A stretch of 64,000 bases of DNA from Paenibacillus beijingensis (GTDB taxonomy: Bacteria; Bacillota; Bacilli; Paenibacillales; Paenibacillaceae): the NCBI RefSeq assembly GCF_000961095.1, contig NZ_CP011058.1:3065501-3129500 (forward strand), given 5' to 3'. Of the stretch, positions 51,094 through 59,202 are shown in pieces. The position numbers and the translations under genes were made by a program. Each line of letters starts with the position of its first letter. Positions within the stretch are counted from its first letter, which is position 1. The notes beneath the pieces were generated by a model that made no database searches, had not been told where the DNA came from, and was given only the letters and a program-made list of their open reading frames with translations.

Positions 51094-52109
51094 GAATCCG
51101 CGCACTTGCCATCCGCATTATCCGCCAGTTCGTGCGGGATAAACGTACGCTCGCGCTGCTATTTTTGGCGCCGCTCCTCATTCTTTGCCTGGTGAAGCTG
51201 GTGTTTAACGGCCAAACGGTCCACCCGGAAATCGGAATTGTGGGCGTCCCGCAGCTGCTCGCCCAGCGGCTGGAGCAGACGGACGCGCATATTACCGTGT
51301 ACGATGATGCCGGAAGCGCCGAAGAAGCGCTGAAAGCGGGCGATTTGCACGCCGTGTTGACGCTGGCGGACAGAACGCCGCACATCCGGCTTGAAGGCAG
51401 CGACCCTTCCGAGAGCAAAATGGTGCTGCTGCTGCTCCAGCGGACGATGCAGGCGGATATGCCGTCGGTGCAGCCCGACGTTTCTTACCTGCACGGCTAT
51501 GAAGATATGACCTCGTTCGATTCGTTCGGTCCGGTGCTGATCGGGTTCTTCTCATTTTTCTTCGTCTTCATGCTGGCCGGCGTTTCGTTTCTTAGGGAGC
51601 GAACGAGCGGCACGCTGGAGCGGCTGCTGGCGACGCCGATCCGGCGGTCCGAGGTCGTGGCGGGTTATTTGTCCGGCTTCGGGTTGTTTACCTTGTTGCA
51701 GGCGGCGCTGATCGCCTGGTTCGCCATCGACGTGCTCGGCCTCTATATGCAGGGATCTATCTGGCTGGTGCTGTTCATGAATTTGCTGCTGTCGCTGACG
51801 GCGCTGACGCTCGGCACGCTGCTCTCGTCTTTTGCCGGCAGCGAGTTTCAAATCATTCAGTTTATCCCGCTCGTTATCGTGCCGCAGGTGTTTTTCTCCG
51901 GGTTGTTCAATCTGGACGCGATGCTGCCATGGCTGCAAAACTTAAGCCTGATCATGCCGCTTTATTACGGGGCGGATGCGATGCGCGGCATTATGATCCG
52001 GGGCGAAGGCTGGGAGGGAATTCAGCTTGACGTCTACGTGCTGATTGGTTTTTCGCTGGCGTTTGCGCTGCTTAATGTGCTGGCGCTGCGCAAGCACCGG
52101 GCGATTTAA
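51090..52109 (+). CDS. ABC-2 exporter permease
   Basis: 339 aa. One N-terminal membrane helix, a large outside domain (about 40-165), then five helices (LIGFFSFFFVFMLAGVSFLRERTSGTLERLLATPI is the ABC-2 hallmark stretch, read in parts). YhgE/YhaP-type transporter half; with the upstream ATPase it should export a toxic hydrophobic compound. The TetR gene follows by 65 bases. Confidence 0.92.
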   Translation: MRIRALAIRIIRQFVRDKRTLALLFLAPLLILCLVKLVFNGQTVHPEIGIVGVPQLLAQRLEQTDAHITVYDDAGSAEEALKAGDLHAVLTLADRTPHIRLEGSDPSESKMVLLLLQRTMQADMPSVQPDVSYLHGYEDMTSFDSFGPVLIGFFSFFFVFMLAGVSFLRERTSGTLERLLATPIRRSEVVAGYLSGFGLFTLLQAALIAWFAIDVLGLYMQGSIWLVLFMNLLLSLTALTLGTLLSSFAGSEFQIIQFIPLVIVPQVFFSGLFNLDAMLPWLQNLSLIMPLYYGADAMRGIMIRGEGWEGIQLDVYVLIGFSLAFALLNVLALRKHRAI

Positions 52110-52174
52110 CAAGGTCGGGAACTCTATGATATGATGGGTACGAAAATTGGAATGAAAGCAAGGAGTTGTAAAAT

Positions 52175-52840
52175 ATGCGAGAGTCGACCGAGCAGTGGAT
52201 TGAAGAGCTGCTGAAAATCGACGCCGGGGAAAAAATGACCGAGAAGCAGTCCAAAATATTGGCGGCGGCAATCGAAGTTTTTTCGGAGAAAGGATTTTCG
52301 GCGTCTTCGACGAGCGAAATCGCGCAGCGGGCGGGCGTAGCCGAAGGCACGATATTCCGCCACTATAAAACGAAGAAGGACCTGCTCGTGTCGATCGTGG
52401 CGCCGACGATGGCAAAGCTTATGGCTCCGTTCGTGCTGCGCGGCTTCAACAAGGTGCTCGATGTCGAATACGAGCGCTACGATCAGTTTTTGCGCGCGTT
52501 CATCGAGAACCGAATCGAATTTCTGAACAATCACCGCAGCGTGCTGAAAATATTGGTGCAGGAAATCCCGTTTCATCCCGAGCTGCGGGAGCAGTTTTTT
52601 CAAAATATTGCTTCCAAGGTGCTGGAGCGGCTTGGCGCCATCGTCGGAAAGTTCCAGGCGCAGGGCAACATGGTTGAGCTGCCGACGTTAACCGTTCTCC
52701 GCTTAACCGGTTCGGCTCTATTAGGCTATACGCTGTCCCGCATGTTCTATGGCGAACGGGAAGGAGCCGACTGGGACGACGAGTATGAGCGGGAACAGAC
52801 GATTGCGTTCATCATGCGGGGTCTCGGGATGAACGGGTGA
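52175..52840 (+). CDS. TetR/AcrR-family repressor
   Basis: 221 aa. HTH near residues 30-75 (ILAAAIEVFSEKGFSASSTSEIAQRAGVAEGTIFRHYKTKKDLL read in parts). Third gene of the exporter operon, AAGGAG before the ATG. The twin GAGT-NATNAC-TC operators at 50243-50303 make a negative feedback loop likely. Ligand-binding part resembles FadR/YfiR-like TetR proteins. Confidence 0.92.
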   Translation: MRESTEQWIEELLKIDAGEKMTEKQSKILAAAIEVFSEKGFSASSTSEIAQRAGVAEGTIFRHYKTKKDLLVSIVAPTMAKLMAPFVLRGFNKVLDVEYERYDQFLRAFIENRIEFLNNHRSVLKILVQEIPFHPELREQFFQNIASKVLERLGAIVGKFQAQGNMVELPTLTVLRLTGSALLGYTLSRMFYGEREGADWDDEYEREQTIAFIMRGLGMNG

Positions 52841-52878
52841 CAGGGGCGGCAATCGACCTTTTCCGCCTTTTGTTGCGT

Positions 52879-52970
52879 CGACGGCGTTCGGCGAATATTG
52901 CAATCGACGGCGTTTTCTGCGCCGCAAGCTTCGACGGCATTTTTCAGTGCCGCAAGCCTCGACGGTATAC
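52879..52970. repeat. Degenerate 27-bp tandem repeat
   Basis: TCGACGGC recurs at 52879, 52905, 52932 and 52960, with CGCCGCAAGC-type arms between. The gap 52841-53159 also holds a parS-like site at 53088. Confidence 0.6.
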
Positions 52971-53087
52971 CCGGTTTTTCGCGCGCGGTATTTGTCGGCG
53001 ATTTCGGCGCGGAATCATCATTTTCGAAACTGTTTCGAGCTTTATTTATCCATTATGCAAACATTTAGCGGATATTGGGTTGCATAC

Positions 53088-53103
53088 CGTTTCACGTGGA
53101 ACG
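53088..53103. promoter_or_regulatory. parS-like ParB (Spo0J) binding site
   Basis: The core GTTTCACGTGGAAC (53089-53102) is the exact reverse complement of the inner 14 bases of the Bacillota parS consensus TGTTCCACGTGAAACA; only the two outermost bases differ. It is embedded in a wider dyad ACCGTTTCACGTGGAACGGT. It is intergenic, as most parS sites are. If real, this window lies in the origin-proximal part of the chromosome. Confidence 0.75.
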
Positions 53104-53159
53104 GTCTGTTCGGATCGCTAAGAACAGACTAACGATCACCGGAAAGAAAGGCGGTATCA

Positions 53160-54395
53160 ATGAATCATTCAATTGAAACGGATCCGAACACGATGCCGCA
53201 GGCGCCGGTCCGCACCCGAAGACTCGGCATCGCCCTCATGCTCGGCTCGCTTACGGCCATCGGGCCGTTTTCCCTGGACATGTATTTGCCTGCGCTGCCG
53301 GGGATGACGGGCAATCTGCATACGAGCGCTTCGCTCGCCCAGCTCAGTCTGACCGCATGCATGCTCGGACTGGCGCTCGGGCAGCTGCTGGCGGGACCGC
53401 TCAGCGATACATATGGAAGGAAAAAGCCGCTGATTGCGGCGCTGGCCGTTTATACGCTCTCCTCGTTGCTCTGCGCGTTCAGCCCGAACATCGGAGTGCT
53501 CGTGGCGCTGCGCTTGATTCAAGGGTTGTCCGGCGCGGCCGGCATCGTCATCTCGCGCGCAGTCGTGCGCGATTTATTTTCCGGAAACGAGATGACCCGC
53601 TTCTTCTCGCAGCTGATGCTCATAAACGGGGCCGCCCCCATTCTGGCGCCTATCATTGGAGGGCAGCTGCTCAAGGTCGTCTCTTGGCGGGGCGTCTTCG
53701 TCGCGCTGTTCCTGCTCGGGGCCGCGCTGCTGCTCGCCGTTCTGTTCACGCTGCCGGAGACGCTGCCGGCCCGGCGCCGTTCAGGCGGCGGACTTCGACA
53801 GACGCTGCGGACGTTCCGCGGCTTCGCGTCCGATCGGCTGTTTATCGGTTATGTTCTCGCTATGGGACTGGTGTCGGCGGGCATGTTCAGCTATATTTCC
53901 GGATCGCCTTTCGTCATCCAAAATGTGTTCGGCGTATCCGAGCAGGGATACAGCCTTATCTTTGCGATGAACGGCGCCGGCATAATTCTCGCTTCCCAGA
54001 TTGCCGGTCGCCTCGCCGGAAAAATCGCCGTGGAGCGGCTGTTTGGCTTCGGCATCACTACAGCTGTGGCGGGCGGAACCGCGCTGCTGCTGTCAATCGT
54101 GCTGGATGGGGGACTCGTTCCGGTCGTCATCTCGCTGTTTTTTGTCGTATCCAGCGTCGGGATTGTCGGCACGACGTCCACATCGCTGGCGATGCAAAAT
54201 GCGGGGCAGGCCGCGGGAAGCGCCTCCGCGCTGCTCGGCATGCTGCAGTTTGTGCTCGGGGCGGCCGCTTCGCCGCTCGTCGGGCTTGGCGGCGAGGCCG
54301 CCGCGCTGCCGATGGCTGTCGTCATTGCCTCGGCCGAAGCGCTGGCCGTCGTCATCTGCTTTACATTAATCAGAGGCGCCGGGCGGCGGCAGTAG
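53160..54395 (+). CDS. Bcr/CflA-type multidrug MFS transporter
   Basis: 411 aa, 12 helices. LGSLTAIGPFSLDMYLPALPGM at the start and motif A GPLSDTYGRKKPLI near residue 80 are those of the 12-helix drug/proton antiporter group. Ribosome site GAAAGAAAGGCGG. It follows a gap with the parS-like site. Confidence 0.92.
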   Translation: MNHSIETDPNTMPQAPVRTRRLGIALMLGSLTAIGPFSLDMYLPALPGMTGNLHTSASLAQLSLTACMLGLALGQLLAGPLSDTYGRKKPLIAALAVYTLSSLLCAFSPNIGVLVALRLIQGLSGAAGIVISRAVVRDLFSGNEMTRFFSQLMLINGAAPILAPIIGGQLLKVVSWRGVFVALFLLGAALLLAVLFTLPETLPARRRSGGGLRQTLRTFRGFASDRLFIGYVLAMGLVSAGMFSYISGSPFVIQNVFGVSEQGYSLIFAMNGAGIILASQIAGRLAGKIAVERLFGFGITTAVAGGTALLLSIVLDGGLVPVVISLFFVVSSVGIVGTTSTSLAMQNAGQAAGSASALLGMLQFVLGAAASPLVGLGGEAAALPMAVVIASAEALAVVICFTLIRGAGRRQ

Positions 54396-54508
54396 CTTTG
54401 TTGGCATCCGCTGCGTCATTCAAGGTGATGAAACAAAAACTTGATTATGTTAAGCAACAGAGGCTGTCTAATAAGTATTCACGCGTATGAGCTAGTCCTA
54501 AATAGGAC

Positions 54509-54792
54509 AAAAGGGGACCTCCTGTTTCGCCTGGCAAAGCGAAGTCGGAGGTCCTTTTGTACAATTGAAATGTCTCAAACCTGCGAATGTGCAGGTTTTA
54601 TCGGTTGAAACCGTATGTGGAGAGGGAATACCTGCGATGGTGCAGGAATTCCCAGCCTTTTATTGCCTGAACGGGAGATGAGGGCGACAAAAAAAGTTTT
54701 CGCAGGAATTTTAACGTAGTCGAAAAATAAAAAGAAAAAAGATGTACGAACGCATGTTTTTCAAAAATATCCCTTCGTACAAAGCGATGAGA
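54509..54792 (+). repeat. Dispersed palindromic element, copy C, with nuclease-gene stub
   Basis: Hairpin GGGGACCTCC to GGAGGTCCTTTT (54509-54553), palindromes CCTGCGAATGTGCAGG near 54581 and CCTGCGATGGTGCAGG near 54631, box GCAGGAATTTTAACG near 54700, and AAAGAAAAAAGATGTACGAA near 54730. Then 54771-54792 (CCCTTCGTACAAAGCGATGA) matches 650-672 of the nuclease gene (CCCTTCGTGCAGAGCGATTG) with few changes. So this copy kept only about 20 bases of the gene's 3' part. Confidence 0.75.
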
Positions 54793-54854
54793 TAAACCTT
54801 TATCGAGGTCTTTCGAAGATGTGCGACCGCGTTTAAAGGTAGGTTTATTCGCCA

Positions 54855-54905
54855 ATAGGAAAGTTCATTTCGACTTCATGCTTTATCGAAATTAAACTTT
54901 CCTAT
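54855..54905. other. 51-bp inverted repeat
   Basis: ATAGGAAAGTTCATTTCGA and TCGAAATTAAACTTTCCTAT are inverted with one bulge around a 12-nt centre. Ends of a small inactive element or a terminator-like structure; no open frame inside. The gap from 54396 to 55207 otherwise holds copy C, the hairpin at 54917, and no supported gene. Confidence 0.7.
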
Positions 54906-54916
54906 GTGGTAAAAAA

Positions 54917-54958
54917 GAACGAACCGGCCAAGGATAGCCCCTTGACCGGTTCGTTTTT
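54917..54958. terminator. Bidirectional terminator of the amidase gene
   Basis: GAACGAACCGG(C)CAAGG pairs with CCTTGACCGGTTCG; T-rich on both strands (CGTTTTTCG, and TTCTTTTTTACC on minus). Nearly the same hairpin recurs at 63110-63155. Confidence 0.75.
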
Positions 54959-55207
54959 CGCTTTTGAAGCTGAAGAACTTGATTGATACGACTAAAAGCC
55001 TGCTTATGGGACAGCCCCTGCATCCTTTCGGATCGTTTGAGCTCATTGAATTGCTGAATCGGAAAGATATTTGGATGATTGCTTCGTTAAACGCATCACT
55101 CATTCAACTGCGAGAGCCGCCGGCCTGCAAGCCCGCTAACGGTAACTTCGGTTGCAATGCGACTTCGTTTGCAATATGATTTCGGTCGCACAATAAGGAT
55201 AAGTGGT

Positions 55208-57136
55208 TTACGGAGTCGCCAAGGTGGCGATTTCCGGCAGTGCAGGCTCGACTCTCTTTTTCGTCGAGTTTTCATAAGCGCTGGCAATGTGAATGATTGC
55301 GGGCTCGTCAAACGCCCGGCCGAGGAACTCGATGTTTGCGGGCATGTACGTTCCCGTTTTCGATTTCGCATAGCCCATCGGAACGCTGATGGCCGGGAAT
55401 CCCGTGTTTTCGCTCCATCTGCTGAACAGTCCGGCTTGCTCTTTGCCGATCAAGTCGGCCAGCTGTGCCGAACTCGGGTACGCGATCGCCGCGAATCCGT
55501 TTTTTGCCATCGTATCGAGCGTCCAATCCTGCAGCGCGGTGCGCATCGCAAGCGAACGCTGGTAATCGACATTGTTGTTGAGCGCATCCGGATCGATCTT
55601 GATTTCGCGGTCGTAAGATTCTTTCGCATACGGGCTGTATTTACCCGAATCGTAGAGCCCGCGGAACGTTGTCACAGGAACGTTGCCGCCCTGCTCGGCA
55701 AGGAATTTGTTCACGTCGCGGGCCGACTCGAACGTGATGACCGACGAACCTCCGAGCAGGCTTTTGGGCGGCCCGGCAATCTCGACGACTTCTCCGCCCA
55801 ATGCTTCAATGTCTTCGGCCGCCTTGCGCAGCAGAGCGACGACCGGTCCTTTCGGTTGGTCTCCCCAGATTGCGAGGCCGCCGGTTACAAGGCCGATTTT
55901 GACGCCGTCCAGCCGGCCGCCCTTGGCGAACGAAGCGTAGCCTTCGGCAGGAATTTTGCCGACGCTGCGCGCCGTTACGGGATCGGCCGGATCGTAGCCG
56001 GCGATAAAATCAAGTCCGGTTGCCGCGTCCTTAACCGTTGCGGCGAGCGGGCCGGCCGTATCCTGGGTCAGTGCCCGCGGAAAAATTCCGTGCGCGCTGA
56101 CCAGACCCATTGTCGGGCGAATCGTGACGACCCCGGTCAAAGCAGCTGGAATGCGAAGCGATCCGCCCGTATCCGTTCCGATCGCTAATGGGGCATATTG
56201 CGCGGCGATCGCCGCTGCGCTGCCGCCGGATGAGCCGCCGACCGTACGCGTGAGGTCATATGGATTTTTCATGGCGCTTTTGAGGCTGGAGATGCCGTAG
56301 ACGGCTGCCGCGAAATCGTCCAGGTTGGTCTTGGCGAGCACGATGGCCCCTTGCTCCTCCAAGCGGTTAATGACGGTGGCGTTGCTGTCCGGAATCCAGT
56401 TCTTGAATAGTTCGGACCCGTTTGTCGTAGGCATATCGTCCGTATTGATGACGTCCTTGACGACGACGGGAACGCAGTGGGCTGCACCGAGCGCCGCGCC
56501 CGAACGCTGCTTTTTGTCCAGTTCGGCGGCCTCAGCCTTGGCATTTTCGTTCATGTTGATAATGGCATTCAGCATCGGTCCTTGTTGATCGTAGGCTTCG
56601 ATCCGGGCCGTGTATGCGGATATTAATTGCTGACAAGTGAAAGCGCCGGAACGGAGGCCGCTTTCAATCTGCTCAATCGAAAGTCCTTCCACGGTATCGG
56701 CCGAGATGGAGGCGAGTCGCGCATAATGGGCTACGCGCGCATTCAGCGCCGCCGCTTCCGCTTGGGAGAGAACGACACCGTAACCGAACCTGCCGTTGCC
56801 GACTCCGTTCATAATGCCCGCTTTCGCTACGGCTCCGACAGCGCCGGCATAGGGGCTCGATGACGGCACGTCCGAGAAGGAGGACGGCGCATCGCTAAGA
56901 TGGAAGAGACTTTGCACCGTCTTGGCTGCATCCTCCCGGGTAACCGGGGCATTTCCGCCCAAAAGTTCCGAAGCCGGCTCATTTGGTGCGTTTTGCTTCA
57001 GCATTTCCAACAAAACCGTTTGTGTAATGCCCGTTGATGCAGGTGTTTCCGGTTGTGCAAAGGATAAACCAGGTAAGGAGAAAAGCAGTGAGCCGGCGAG
57101 AACGGTTTGTACCATTCGACGAGAAAAGCGGCGCAT
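55208..57136 (-). CDS. Secreted amidase with N-terminal SLH domain
   Basis: 642 aa. Signal peptide MRRFSRRMVQTVLAGSLLFS up to SFAQ near 28. Residues about 60-125 read as one S-layer homology domain (FSDVPSSSPYAGAVGAVAKAGIMNGVGNG read in parts), which usually anchors proteins to pyruvylated wall polymers. From about 150 the amidase-signature family begins: the catalytic Lys in VVVKDVI, then GGSSGGSAAAIAAQ and GTDTGGSLRIPAA with the two Ser residues. Such enzymes hydrolyse amides, including GatA-like and peptide amidases; here it should act at the cell surface. AAGGAGG is 6 nt before the ATG. Confidence 0.9.
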   Translation of the reverse strand: MRRFSRRMVQTVLAGSLLFSLPGLSFAQPETPASTGITQTVLLEMLKQNAPNEPASELLGGNAPVTREDAAKTVQSLFHLSDAPSSFSDVPSSSPYAGAVGAVAKAGIMNGVGNGRFGYGVVLSQAEAAALNARVAHYARLASISADTVEGLSIEQIESGLRSGAFTCQQLISAYTARIEAYDQQGPMLNAIINMNENAKAEAAELDKKQRSGAALGAAHCVPVVVKDVINTDDMPTTNGSELFKNWIPDSNATVINRLEEQGAIVLAKTNLDDFAAAVYGISSLKSAMKNPYDLTRTVGGSSGGSAAAIAAQYAPLAIGTDTGGSLRIPAALTGVVTIRPTMGLVSAHGIFPRALTQDTAGPLAATVKDAATGLDFIAGYDPADPVTARSVGKIPAEGYASFAKGGRLDGVKIGLVTGGLAIWGDQPKGPVVALLRKAAEDIEALGGEVVEIAGPPKSLLGGSSVITFESARDVNKFLAEQGGNVPVTTFRGLYDSGKYSPYAKESYDREIKIDPDALNNNVDYQRSLAMRTALQDWTLDTMAKNGFAAIAYPSSAQLADLIGKEQAGLFSRWSENTGFPAISVPMGYAKSKTGTYMPANIEFLGRAFDEPAIIHIASAYENSTKKRVEPALPEIATLATP

Positions 57137-57175
57137 ATGAAGCCTCCTTGGTTTTATATGTTAGAATACATACCT

Positions 57176-57204
57176 TATATTAAAACAAAATTTTTATATG
57201 TCAA
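57176..57204 (-). promoter_or_regulatory. Promoter of the SLH amidase gene
   Basis: Minus-strand TTGACA (57199-57204), 17 bp, AATATA (57176-57181), about 40 bases before the start codon. The rest of the 57205-57504 gap is AT-rich with no gene. Confidence 0.5.
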
Positions 57205-57504
57205 CTAATGTAACATAATGTCACATTTTGCTAGGAATGTCGCGATGATGCTGTCATAAAATGTCGATAAAATCGGTAAATTTACAAGGCTGGCGGAGAA
57301 ATTATGGTAAAATGAAGATAAATCTGACGAAAACGGACGATTTTGACGATAATCGATAAATTGTGAGAGTACATCGGAAATTTGCACGACTTCGGCACAT
57401 TATGGCGATCATGCGACCTGGTTGCCTTTTTGCCCGAACGCTCCCTATAATGAAAACAGATGGAAGCCGGCAGGCACGCAGATCGGAACGAACGGAGTCG
57501 ATGC

Positions 57505-57921
57505 ATGATGGAAAGTGTGCTGGACATTATCGTCCGGTCGACGGAGATCGATATGAACGGGCACGTGAACAATGCCAAATATTTGGAATATTTGGAGTGG
57601 GGCAGAGACGAGTGGTTTGACAAAGCGGGGCTGGATTTCGACACTTTTCTTGCAATGGGCATGCAGACGGTGATGGTCAATATTAACATGAATTACCGGA
57701 AGGAGTGCCGTCAGGGAGAAGCGCTGACGATCCGCACCCGTCCCTGCCGGGCCGGCCGCTCCAGCTTTGCGCTGCTGCAGGAAATTGTAGGCGCAGAAGG
57801 AAAGATCCGCGCCGATGCGGTCGTCACCTGCGTCACGATCGATGCGGTCAATCGCGTCAGCCGGGAGATGCCGCAGCAGCTGCGGGACGTCCTGGAAAGA
57901 GAGAGAAACGATACAATGTAG
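57505..57921 (+). CDS. Acyl-CoA thioesterase, 4HBT type
   Basis: 138 aa hotdog fold. RSTEIDMNGHVNNAKYLEYLEWGRDEWF holds the catalytic Asp of the 4-hydroxybenzoyl-CoA thioesterase group (D-x-x-x-H-V-N-N). Hydrolyses acyl-CoA. GGAG lies 7 nt before ATG 57505; an in-frame ATG at 57460 is less likely. The HAD phosphatase gene starts 34 bases later. Confidence 0.87.
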   Translation: MMESVLDIIVRSTEIDMNGHVNNAKYLEYLEWGRDEWFDKAGLDFDTFLAMGMQTVMVNINMNYRKECRQGEALTIRTRPCRAGRSSFALLQEIVGAEGKIRADAVVTCVTIDAVNRVSREMPQQLRDVLERERNDTM

Positions 57922-57955
57922 AGAAACTATACTACGGGAGAAACGGGTGGCACTT

Positions 57956-58729
57956 ATGGATAAAAAAATGATTTTTTTCGATATCGACGGGACGCTGCTG
58001 GATCATGACAAGAAGCTTCCGCAGTCGGCCAAGGAGGCGGTAGCCGAGCTGCAGCGGGCGGGACACGAAGTCGCGATCGCGACCGGACGCGGCCCGTTCA
58101 TGTTCAAGGAAATCCGCGAGGAGCTCGGCATCGATTCCTACATCAGCTTTAACGGGCAGTATGTCGTTCGTCAGGGCGAGGTGATCGTGAAGAACCCGAT
58201 CCGCCCGGAGCTGCTGGAGCGCATTACGGAAGCAGCCGCAGCCCATGACCATCCGATCGTATATATGAGCCACGAGACGATGAAGTCCAGTTCCGAATTC
58301 CACGCTTATATCGTGGAGAGCATCAGCTCGCTGAAGGTAAAGCATCCGGAGTTCGATGCGGACTATTTCCGCAATCGCGACATTTATCAATGTCTGCTGT
58401 TCTGTACCATCGGTGAGGAGACGCACTATAAGGAGCATTTTCCCGGCCTCGATTTTATCCGTTGGCACCAGTTCTCCATGGACGTGCTGCCGCAGGGCGG
58501 CTCGAAAGCGAAGGGAATCGAACAATTTATCCGTCTGGCCGGCTTCGACAAAAAAGACGTGTATGCGTTTGGCGACGGCTTGAACGATATCGAGATGTTG
58601 GAATATGTCGACAACAGCGTCGCCATGGGCAACGCGGTCGACTCCGTCAAGAAAGCGGCCAAGCATGTAACGAAGGATGTGGTGGAGGATGGAATCCGGC
58701 ACGGATTGGAAATGGTCGGCTTGCTGTAA
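57956..58729 (+). CDS. Cof-type HAD phosphatase (YkrA-like), second paralogue
   Basis: 257 aa, same length as the gene at 1377-2150 and similar throughout, for example MIFFDIDGTLLDHDKKLPQ, IATGRGPFMFKEI, RWHQFSMDVLPQGGSKAKGIE and AFGDGLNDIEML. Ribosome site GGTGG 6 nt before the ATG. Cytosolic phosphatase of unknown natural substrate; the duplicate suggests distinct substrates. Confidence 0.9.
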   Translation: MDKKMIFFDIDGTLLDHDKKLPQSAKEAVAELQRAGHEVAIATGRGPFMFKEIREELGIDSYISFNGQYVVRQGEVIVKNPIRPELLERITEAAAAHDHPIVYMSHETMKSSSEFHAYIVESISSLKVKHPEFDADYFRNRDIYQCLLFCTIGEETHYKEHFPGLDFIRWHQFSMDVLPQGGSKAKGIEQFIRLAGFDKKDVYAFGDGLNDIEMLEYVDNSVAMGNAVDSVKKAAKHVTKDVVEDGIRHGLEMVGLL

Positions 58730-58776
58730 AGCGGCGCGGAAACAGCCAACAAACGGCCGACTGATTGCAAAAGGGG

Positions 58777-59154
58777 ATGAACGGCGGTTTGAAGACCAGC
58801 GAGCTTAATGTGGAAATGGGCGGGTTATCGTTTCTCGTTTCATCCATCACCGAATTGAAACCGTCCATCGTAAACGGCAAAAATACAGGGCTGCTCAAGC
58901 AGATGGAAGGCAGCCAGATCGTCTGGCTCAAGGCGGTCTCCGGCGAAGGCAGCCTGCATGCAGCCGCCCACTACTTTATTTTGATGATGCTGAAGTTTTG
59001 CCGCGTCATTATCGTGAGCGAGACGGCATTTCAGTCTTGGCCCGAGCAAGTACAGGCCGATTTTGACCGGCTGCTCATTCATAAGGAAAGCTTTGTGCAT
59101 CACGACGAGAACTACTGCGCGTTTTATGATGCGGAGGATATGGGCGGCGGATGA
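58777..59154 (+). CDS. Hypothetical protein, unrecognised
   Basis: 125 aa from ATG 58777; the AAAAGGGG right before it is too close, so the start may be a TTG at 58786. Compact and acidic, with SFLVSSITELKPSIVN and a central hydrophobic ALH-type helix AHYFILMMLKFCRVIIVSE; it lacks a signal peptide. Likely a small cytosolic protein. 47 bases after the HAD gene on the same strand, convergent with the MFS gene. No family recognised. Confidence 0.6.
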   Translation: MNGGLKTSELNVEMGGLSFLVSSITELKPSIVNGKNTGLLKQMEGSQIVWLKAVSGEGSLHAAAHYFILMMLKFCRVIIVSETAFQSWPEQVQADFDRLLIHKESFVHHDENYCAFYDAEDMGGG

Positions 59155-59202
59155 ATACCGAAGACGGAAGATGAGAGGCATATGCCGATACCGCCGGCCG
59201 CT

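Noticed and set aside
53357..54490. 377-codon frame overlapping the Bcr/CflA gene
   Set aside because: Arg/Ala-rich out-of-frame reading of the same strand.
54964..55179. 71-aa frame before the amidase terminator region
   Set aside because: Starts inside the terminator flank and has no recognisable family or ribosome site.
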